Made by a program: the position numbers and the translations under genes
Assembly: GCF_963677155.1 (NCBI RefSeq)
Contig: NZ_OY781884.1
Coordinates: 3,034,501 to 3,098,500 of the forward strand
DNA from: an uncultured Draconibacterium sp.
Lineage (GTDB): Bacteria > Bacteroidota > Bacteroidia > Bacteroidales > Prolixibacteraceae
Direction of reading: 5' to 3'
Length of the DNA: 64,000 nucleotides
Part shown: positions 58,160 through 64,000 of the stretch, in pieces
Numbering within the stretch: the first letter of the stretch is position 1
Layout: each line of letters starts with the position of its first letter
Notes under the pieces: model-generated
The model's input: the letters and a program-made list of their open reading frames with translations, nothing else
Databases searched by the model: none
What the model was told of the DNA's origin: nothing

Positions 58160-59447
58160 GAAGATCGAGTACTTTTTCAAGCTGTATACCGCGGGAACCT
58201 TTTATCAAAATGTTCCCGTTTTTTATGGGCTCATTTTTTAGGTAAGCACATAATTCGTCAACATGAATAAAGGATTTTATGCTGTTCCCAGTGTTGACCT
58301 TCGAGAATTCTTTACCCACCAAAAAAATGCTGCTTTTCAAATTTTCAGGAATCATCTCAACGATTTTGGAATGTTCCTCCTCTGAATATTCTCCCAGTTC
58401 AAGCATATCGCCAAGAATAAGGTATTTGTCGCCTTTTAAGTTTTCCAGGAAACTTTCGATGGATGCCGCCATACTTGTGGGATTAGCATTGTAAGCATCC
58501 ATTATAATCTTTATATTTCCTTTGTTTATCAACTGAGAGCGATTGTTGGTAGGCTGGTATTCTTTAATTGCCTGTTGGATTTTTAGCGGGTCAACATCAA
58601 AATAATTCCCGATGCAGGCAGCTGCTAATATATTTTCAAAATTAAAGTCACCAATCAGATTGCTGTTTAGGTAAAGTACGCCCTTTTTAAAATTGGCTTT
58701 TACGTGAAGAAATGGAGGACTCTGGATGGTTTCGCCGGTGAACAACGCATTTTCTTTTCCGTATGAGATACGTTTAGGAAGTGATTTGCCAATTTCTTCA
58801 AGTAGTTTATTGTCGGCGTTGTAAAAAACAACTCCATTCTTCTTCCTGAGGTAATCGTATAATTCGCCCTTGGTTTTAATTACGCCTTCAAACGAACCAA
58901 ACCCTTCGAGGTGTGCCCGGCCGATATTGGTGATAATGCCAAAATCAGGATCGGTAATTTTACACAGATCGGCAATTTCTCCCGGATGATTGGCACCCAT
59001 TTCTACTACGCCAAATTCGGTGTGTTCATTCATGGCAAGCAGAGTTATTGGAACGCCGATATGATTGTTCAAATTTCCTTGCGTAAAGCTTACTTTGAAT
59101 TTTTTTTCAAGTACTGTTGAGATCAACTCTTTTGTGGTTGTTTTGCCATTGGTGCCGGTAATGGCAAGTATGGGCAGTCCCAATAGTTTTCGGTGATGAT
59201 GGGCCAATTGTTGTAACGAGGTCAGCACATCGTCTACCAGTAATATTTTGTCATTGGTGGCATATTCTGCTTCGTCAACAATGGCAAAAGCAGCTCCTTT
59301 TTTAAGGGCATCGTGGGCATATTTATTGCCATTAAAATTGGCACCTTTTAGTGCGAAGAAAATGCAGCCATTCTCAATTTTACGGCTATCGGTAGATACT
59401 TTTGTTGATTTCAGAAAACAACTGTAAATAGTTTCAATACTTGTCAT
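58152..59447 (-). CDS. murF: UDP-N-acetylmuramoyl-tripeptide--D-alanyl-D-alanine ligase
   Basis: 431-residue cytosolic Mur ligase that adds D-Ala-D-Ala to the UDP-MurNAc tripeptide, ending soluble peptidoglycan precursor synthesis. The ATP loop GTNGKTTTKE runs from residue 98 (K102). STDSRKIENGCIFFALKG at the N-terminus is the MurF/MurE substrate domain, EMGANHPGEI the Mg-binding segment, and DAYNANPTSM plus LGDMLELG identify MurF rather than MurE. Length is normal. It lies downstream of gldJ on the same strand (a terminator-like hairpin between), an order conserved in many Bacteroidota. Confidence 0.95.
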   Translation of the reverse strand: MTSIETIYSCFLKSTKVSTDSRKIENGCIFFALKGANFNGNKYAHDALKKGAAFAIVDEAEYATNDKILLVDDVLTSLQQLAHHHRKLLGLPILAITGTNGKTTTKELISTVLEKKFKVSFTQGNLNNHIGVPITLLAMNEHTEFGVVEMGANHPGEIADLCKITDPDFGIITNIGRAHLEGFGSFEGVIKTKGELYDYLRKKNGVVFYNADNKLLEEIGKSLPKRISYGKENALFTGETIQSPPFLHVKANFKKGVLYLNSNLIGDFNFENILAAACIGNYFDVDPLKIQQAIKEYQPTNNRSQLINKGNIKIIMDAYNANPTSMAASIESFLENLKGDKYLILGDMLELGEYSEEEHSKIVEMIPENLKSSIFLVGKEFSKVNTGNSIKSFIHVDELCAYLKNEPIKNGNILIKGSRGIQLEKVLDLLN

Positions 59448-59475
59448 AAAGCAAAAATAAGATTCAATTTGGCAT

Positions 59476-59507
59476 AAAAAAAGCTCCGCAGTTGTACGAA
59501 GCTTTTC
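59476..59507 (-). terminator. Terminator-like hairpin after gldJ
   Basis: On the minus strand AAAAGCTTCG and TGCGGAGCTTTT form an interrupted stem ending in a T7 run, about 20 bases after the gldJ stop. Confidence 0.65.
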
Positions 59508-59525
59508 TGAAAATATTTTTATGAT

Positions 59526-60977
59526 TTAGAAACCTTCAGGGCTTCCAACTCTTGTCATTGCACAACGGAACCCAAGATCGTTCTGTGCTTTTGTTTGCTC
59601 CAGGTAACGTCGTGTTCCGGGAACCAACCAATAAGGGCGATCTTGCCACGATCCTCCTTTGTATACACGTACTTCATCATCAATCAATGAAGAGAATGCA
59701 CCCGGTCTGTCATCCTGAATATACATGCCTTCGGTTTGTTTTTCGTTCCCAATCCATGTATCACCTTCAACAATCTGCGAGTTAGGATCACCATCCAGAA
59801 CATTTCGGTAGTCCATTCCGGCAATTGTGTCTTTTATGAGTTCACCATATTGGTCTCTCATTAATTGTCCATTTTGGTCGTGACGATATTCTGTGATTAC
59901 ATTACCACGGAATGGGTTAAACTCTTCCATATCGTTTAACGACATTGGACGGTATACATCTGCAACCCACTCGTTAACGTTACCCGACATACAATATAAA
60001 TTGTAATCGTTAGGTTCGTAAGAGAAAACTGGTGCAGCAATGTCTGCATTGTCGTTCAGTGCTCCTGCCATACCCATCATATCACCACGTCCACGAACAA
60101 AGTTGGCTTTTAATCGGCCTTTTTCTTTTTTCTTATCCTGACGCAGGTACGAACCATTCCATGGGTACAATTTGCGGTCGGTAAGTAATTCGCCATCGGT
60201 GTTGCCAATTAAACCGTAGGCTGCATATTCCCATTCTGCTTCGGTTGGCAGACGGTAATTCGGGAGCATAATCCCATCTTCCCACTTTGGGCGACGTGTT
60301 GTTCCATCTGGATTTTCAACAGGTTTGTCTCCTTCTGTTCCCTGGTAAATTCCAGCTAAATAGGTATCTGTTGTATAAACGTTTTCGCCCGATTGAGTAT
60401 TGTCATGTGTAATAATGCCTTTATCTACTAGTATTTGCTCGTTTACCCTGTCGGTACGCCAGGCACAATAAGCTTCAGCCTGTTCCCAGCTAACACCAAC
60501 TACCGGATAATCTGAATATGCCGGATGACGGAAGTAGTTGTTCACATAAGGTTCGTTGTAGGCTAAATTCTTACGCCAAACACTTGAGTCAGGGGTAATA
60601 GCCTTCATTTTTTCTACATCGCCGGGGTATACACGACCTGTCCAATGGGTAAATTCACGATAGTCCTGATTTGAAACTTCTGTTTCGTCCATGTAAAATG
60701 AAGCTACAGTAACTCTTCGTGGGTAATTGTCGTTGCGGTACATTACGTCCTGTTCAACACGCCCCATGGTAAAAGTACCACCCTGAATAAAAACTAAACC
60801 CGGTCCGGCTTCCTGCTCGTAACCCGAAACATTTGGAATATTTCCGGTTTCTTCAGCATTGTATTCCCAACCAGTAGTTCGTGATGATTTCCCCTTACCT
60901 CCTCCGAATAATCCACATCCGGATACGGATACAGCCAAGGCAATATAAACGAGTGGTTTTAATTTGTTAAAATTCAT
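59526..60977 (-). CDS. gldJ: Gliding-motility lipoprotein GldJ
   Basis: 483-residue lipoprotein with a formylglycine-generating-enzyme-like (SUMF1) domain, needed for gliding and type IX secretion in Flavobacterium. The start at 60977 is chosen because it begins the lipoprotein signal (C21 after AVSVSG) and because a -7 box overlaps an upstream GTG at 61004. Domain motifs: FIQGGTFTMGRVEQD, YMDETEVSNQDYREF, YPVVGVSWEQAEAYCAW, NYRLPTEAEWEYAAYG, NVNEWVADVYRP and KGGSWQDRPYWL. The catalytic Cys pair of true formylglycine enzymes is not evident, as in other GldJ and GldK proteins. Divergent from porU, an arrangement typical of the secretion/gliding locus. Confidence 0.9.
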   Translation of the reverse strand: MNFNKLKPLVYIALAVSVSGCGLFGGGKGKSSRTTGWEYNAEETGNIPNVSGYEQEAGPGLVFIQGGTFTMGRVEQDVMYRNDNYPRRVTVASFYMDETEVSNQDYREFTHWTGRVYPGDVEKMKAITPDSSVWRKNLAYNEPYVNNYFRHPAYSDYPVVGVSWEQAEAYCAWRTDRVNEQILVDKGIITHDNTQSGENVYTTDTYLAGIYQGTEGDKPVENPDGTTRRPKWEDGIMLPNYRLPTEAEWEYAAYGLIGNTDGELLTDRKLYPWNGSYLRQDKKKEKGRLKANFVRGRGDMMGMAGALNDNADIAAPVFSYEPNDYNLYCMSGNVNEWVADVYRPMSLNDMEEFNPFRGNVITEYRHDQNGQLMRDQYGELIKDTIAGMDYRNVLDGDPNSQIVEGDTWIGNEKQTEGMYIQDDRPGAFSSLIDDEVRVYKGGSWQDRPYWLVPGTRRYLEQTKAQNDLGFRCAMTRVGSPEGF

Positions 60978-61003
60978 TGTATGCATAAATTTTCTCATCG
61001 ACA

Positions 61004-61011
61004 CAAATATA
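61004..61011 (-). promoter_or_regulatory. Putative -7 box for gldJ
   Basis: TATATTTG on the minus strand matches TAnnTTTG and lies 26 bases before the chosen ATG at 60977. No TTG was found at the right distance. Confidence 0.4.
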
Positions 61012-61059
61012 ACTAATTTGTTCTATTCTTATTGTTCAGCCTTTTCAATTATTTTATTC

Positions 61060-61088
61060 TTGATTTAATAAGGATGTTAATATCTTTG
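61060..61088 (+). promoter_or_regulatory. Bacteroidota-type promoter of porU
   Basis: TTG (61060-61062), 18-bp spacer, TATCTTTG (61081-61088). The start codon is 96 bases further on, giving a leader of about 90 bases. Confidence 0.65.
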
Positions 61089-61184
61089 GCATTATAAGAC
61101 GTTAATCTGTGGTTGGTTTGCTGTGGTATTTGCAATATTTGAACCCGGAAGCCGTTTACAAGCTTATATTATTGACCGTATTTT

Positions 61185-64000
61185 ATGAATAAATATCTAC
61201 TCCTGTTATTTGTTGTTCTGGTTGGTTTTGCTGTTAGCGATGTGCATAACGAGATTATTGTACTTAACTGGCAGGAAAACCCGGGTAGTAGCGACGGAGA
61301 AGTGTTGGAATTTTTTGAGAATGCTGATATGTCGGGCGATATGGCGCACCTTTCTTTGCCTGTTTATACCCGGCTTTATCAACTCGATAATCCAAATAGA
61401 ATACTTCGGTTTAGTATAGAGAATCCTGTTTTTGAAGAGCTGAGTGATAGTATTAAAGAACTATTAGCAGTTGAAGTTCCTTCGGAAATAGAGGTGAATA
61501 CTTCTGTTGTACAGTCGGGGGACGAGAAAAAAATAGAACTTCAGATCATTCCTCTGAAAGAAGAAAATGGAAAAATTTACCGATTAAAAAGTTTTGGATT
61601 ACGCTCCGCTCCCGATGTTTATAAAAAATCGGTTCAAGCGATAAATTGGAAATCAGAATCGGTGTTGGCAACGGGAGACTGGGTGAAAATTAGAATTTCC
61701 GGCAAGGGAATCTATAAAATACCATATTCGAGTTTAACTGCCTGGGGATTTTCAGATCCAAGCCAGGTGGGAGTATTTGGAAGCGGAGGAATAATACAAT
61801 CGGAAGATCCCGGAGAGATTAATTACGATGACTTGCAGGAGTGTGCCGTTTGGACGGCCACGAACAATGGCGAACAGTGTTTGTTTTTTTATGCACCCGG
61901 AATTACCGAGTGGGATTTAAACACATCAGGTGTTTTTACGCATCGTTCGAACGAATATACCATGCAGGGATATTTTTTTCTGGGAAATACCGGAACACCA
62001 AAACAACCTGAAATACTTGACAATATTTCATCGGGAATTACACATTCAACATCAACGTTTGATTGTTATGACTTGATAGAGCAAGAAAAATACAACTTGT
62101 TGGAAATGGGGTCGGGTAAACGTTGGTATGGTGATCGGTTTACAAATGGCGGATCAAAAACCTACACTTTTACGGTTCCTGATCCGGCAGAAGTAACAGC
62201 AGCCAAATTAACAGTGAGCGGTGCTGCACGGTCGTTTCGGTCGTCGGATTTTGGGATTGCCGCCAACGGAACGGAAGCAGGAACAGTATCATTCAGAAGT
62301 GTTAATACCGGTGAAACTTATGGTATTTTTGCCGATTCCGAAACCAAAACAATAGATGTTGATTTGTTGGAAGGCGAACAGGAAATCAGTATTAGTTTCA
62401 ATGCTTCCAACAGCAGTGCTGAAGCGTGGCTCGATTATCTGGAATTGAACTACCGACGAAACATTGCGGTGGGTGATGTGCCTTTGTTCTTTCGAGATTC
62501 AAAATCGGTTGGATACGGGAATGTTGTTGAGTTTCAAATTGCCAATGCAGGAAATGATACCAAAGTGTTGGACGTTTCAGATGTAAACAATACAAAAGAG
62601 ATAAGTGCGGTGCTAAATGGTACTGATTTACGTTTTAAACAAGAAGCCTCGGAATTAAAAGAATATGTGGTCTTTAATACTACAGGGACTTTTCCGGAAC
62701 CGACATTTGTTGAAAACGTTGAAAACCAGAATTTACACGACATAAGCACCCCGGAATTCCTGATCATTTCGCACAGCAACTTTATGAGTTCTGCCGAAGA
62801 GCTGGCCAATTTTCACCGTACGCAGGATGGAATGAGTGTGGAAGTGGTTGATGTAAACGATGTTTATAACGAATTCAGTTCGGGCAGCAAAAGTGCCACC
62901 GGAATCCGAAATTTTATTAAAATGATTTACGACCGGGGGAACACTCTAAAATATGTATTGCTTTTTGGCGATGGCAGTTACGATAACCGAAACATCACCG
63001 GAAGTGGACTGAATTTTATCCCCACTTACCAATCTTCGAATTCGCTTGATCCGTTAAACTCATATGTTAGCGACGATTATTTTGTAATGCTCGATGCCGG
63101 AGAGCGGTTATGGAATGGGGCAATCGATTTGGGGATTGGACGAATTCCGGCATCAACAGCTTATCAGGCGCAGTTGGTGGTTGATAAAATAAAACGCTAT
63201 TACGAACCGGAGGCTTTGGGCGACTGGCGAAATGTGGTTTGTATGATCGGAGATGATGGCGATACCGGAGTTCATATGCGGCAGTCGGAGCAAATTGCCG
63301 ATACACTTAATCGCAGTTACGGAGAATTTATTACCGACAAAATATATTTTGATGCATATGCCGAAAATATCACACCGGCAGGTGAGCGCTATCCTGAAGT
63401 AAATGCGGCAATTAATGAAAGGGTAGAAGAAGGGGTGCTCATTCTTAATTATATCGGGCATGCCAATAACAGTTTCCTGTCGCACGAACATGTATTGGAA
63501 AAAGGAGATATTAATTCGTGGTCGAACCGAAATCAGTTACCGATTTTTGTAACAGCTACTTGCGAGTTCAGCCGGTTTGATGCTGATGAAACCTCGGCAG
63601 GAGAGGAAGTACTGATGAATCCAAATGGTGGTGGTATCGGGCTGTTTTCTACCACACGAGTGGTAACTTCAGGCGCGAACTTTATGCTGAGCCGCAGTTT
63701 TTACCGCTTTATTTTTGCCAAAGACGAAAACGGAGAACACTACCGCATGGGCGATGTAATGCGCCTCGCAAAATCTAACCTTGCAAACGGAATCAACAAA
63801 CGTAACTTTTCGTTGTTGGCCGATCCTGCATTAAAACTTTCGTATCCGAAATACCAGGTAGTTACCACTTCAATAAATGGCAAGGATGCAACAAGCAGCG
63901 CCGATACGATTGGCACACTCGAAAAAATTACCATCGAAGGTTATGTGGCCGATTATTTCGATAAGCGAATTGATAATTTTAACGGTGAGATAACACACAC
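61185..64000 (+). CDS. porU: Type IX secretion sortase PorU (3' end beyond window)
   Basis: Open from ATG 61185 to the window edge (938 codons seen; the family has roughly 1100-1300). The protein starts with a signal peptide (MNKYLLLLFVVLVGFAVS). It has the C25 gingipain-like domain with catalytic H759 (NYIGHANNS) and C793 (VTATCEFSRFD), preceded by LLFGDGSYDNRN and LGIGRIPAST. PorU removes the C-terminal signal of type IX cargo and attaches A-LPS at the cell surface, working with PorV, Q and Z. It is divergent from gldJ; porV would be expected just to the right. The end reads FDKRIDNFNGEI, in the usual post-peptidase domain. Confidence 0.93.
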   Translation, partial: MNKYLLLLFVVLVGFAVSDVHNEIIVLNWQENPGSSDGEVLEFFENADMSGDMAHLSLPVYTRLYQLDNPNRILRFSIENPVFEELSDSIKELLAVEVPSEIEVNTSVVQSGDEKKIELQIIPLKEENGKIYRLKSFGLRSAPDVYKKSVQAINWKSESVLATGDWVKIRISGKGIYKIPYSSLTAWGFSDPSQVGVFGSGGIIQSEDPGEINYDDLQECAVWTATNNGEQCLFFYAPGITEWDLNTSGVFTHRSNEYTMQGYFFLGNTGTPKQPEILDNISSGITHSTSTFDCYDLIEQEKYNLLEMGSGKRWYGDRFTNGGSKTYTFTVPDPAEVTAAKLTVSGAARSFRSSDFGIAANGTEAGTVSFRSVNTGETYGIFADSETKTIDVDLLEGEQEISISFNASNSSAEAWLDYLELNYRRNIAVGDVPLFFRDSKSVGYGNVVEFQIANAGNDTKVLDVSDVNNTKEISAVLNGTDLRFKQEASELKEYVVFNTTGTFPEPTFVENVENQNLHDISTPEFLIISHSNFMSSAEELANFHRTQDGMSVEVVDVNDVYNEFSSGSKSATGIRNFIKMIYDRGNTLKYVLLFGDGSYDNRNITGSGLNFIPTYQSSNSLDPLNSYVSDDYFVMLDAGERLWNGAIDLGIGRIPASTAYQAQLVVDKIKRYYEPEALGDWRNVVCMIGDDGDTGVHMRQSEQIADTLNRSYGEFITDKIYFDAYAENITPAGERYPEVNAAINERVEEGVLILNYIGHANNSFLSHEHVLEKGDINSWSNRNQLPIFVTATCEFSRFDADETSAGEEVLMNPNGGGIGLFSTTRVVTSGANFMLSRSFYRFIFAKDENGEHYRMGDVMRLAKSNLANGINKRNFSLLADPALKLSYPKYQVVTTSINGKDATSSADTIGTLEKITIEGYVADYFDKRIDNFNGEITH

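Overview
The window is chromosomal DNA of a member of the Bacteroidota, most like the marine or gut Marinilabiliales/Prolixibacteraceae type. The evidence is a SusC/SusD pair with a hybrid two-component regulator, many lipoproteins with short signal peptides ending in Cys, promoters of the TTG-N18/19-TAnnTTTG type, RicT, GldJ and PorU of gliding motility/type IX secretion, and NamZ/NagZ-type peptidoglycan salvage genes. No phage, IS element, rRNA or CRISPR array was seen. The last gene (porU) runs off the right edge. Family names come from reading motifs; no database search was possible.

Layout. 0.1-1.0 kb: lgt between two attC-like imperfect repeats. 1.4-12.9 kb: a polysaccharide utilisation locus (HTCS regulator, GH16 lipoprotein, SusC, SusD, IPT/PKD surface lipoprotein), probably for a beta-glucan. 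13.4-21.5 kb: housekeeping genes (tRNA-Phe, M16 protease, O-methyltransferase, ricT-like, DUF4105 protein, mutS) and a Gly-Leu-Gly tRNA cluster. 21.7-27 kb: outer-membrane protein, M48 metalloprotease and two tandem M28 peptidases. 27.2-29.7 kb: a four-domain sulfur-transfer flavoprotein. 29.8-36.6 kb: a small carbohydrate cluster (Gfo/Idh/MocA lipoprotein, BNR_4 ulvan-lyase-like lipoprotein, GH2 enzyme with an inserted LamG domain). 36.7-38.95 kb: queG, a Ppx/GppA phosphatase and a decayed amrS tail.

39.0-45.2 kb is the most interesting part. A LexA-like XRE-S24 repressor, with an Ala-Gly cleavage site and a Ser/Lys dyad, is divergent from a DNA-repair-type radical SAM protein with an HhH domain and its DUF4130 partner. 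Directly behind DUF4130 sits an AT-rich two-gene cassette: a membrane-anchored KAP P-loop NTPase and an unrecognised protein overlapping it by 11 bp. The cassette is bracketed by two 112-bp direct copies of the DUF4130 3' end (99/112 identical, differences mostly silent). The outer copy still sits just before a strong terminator, so it looks like the ancestral gene end, with the cassette inserted ahead of it. This is a candidate defence or stress module acquired at a DNA-repair locus.

45.2-64 kb: uracil permease, DUF1080 lipoprotein and a small HTH-like protein; a peptidoglycan salvage cluster (NagZ-type GH3 fused to a beta-lactamase-like domain, NamZ-type GH171, SSS symporter); a beta-helix lipoprotein with a TTG start and an EEP hydrolase; cca, trxA and murF; then gldJ divergent from porU.
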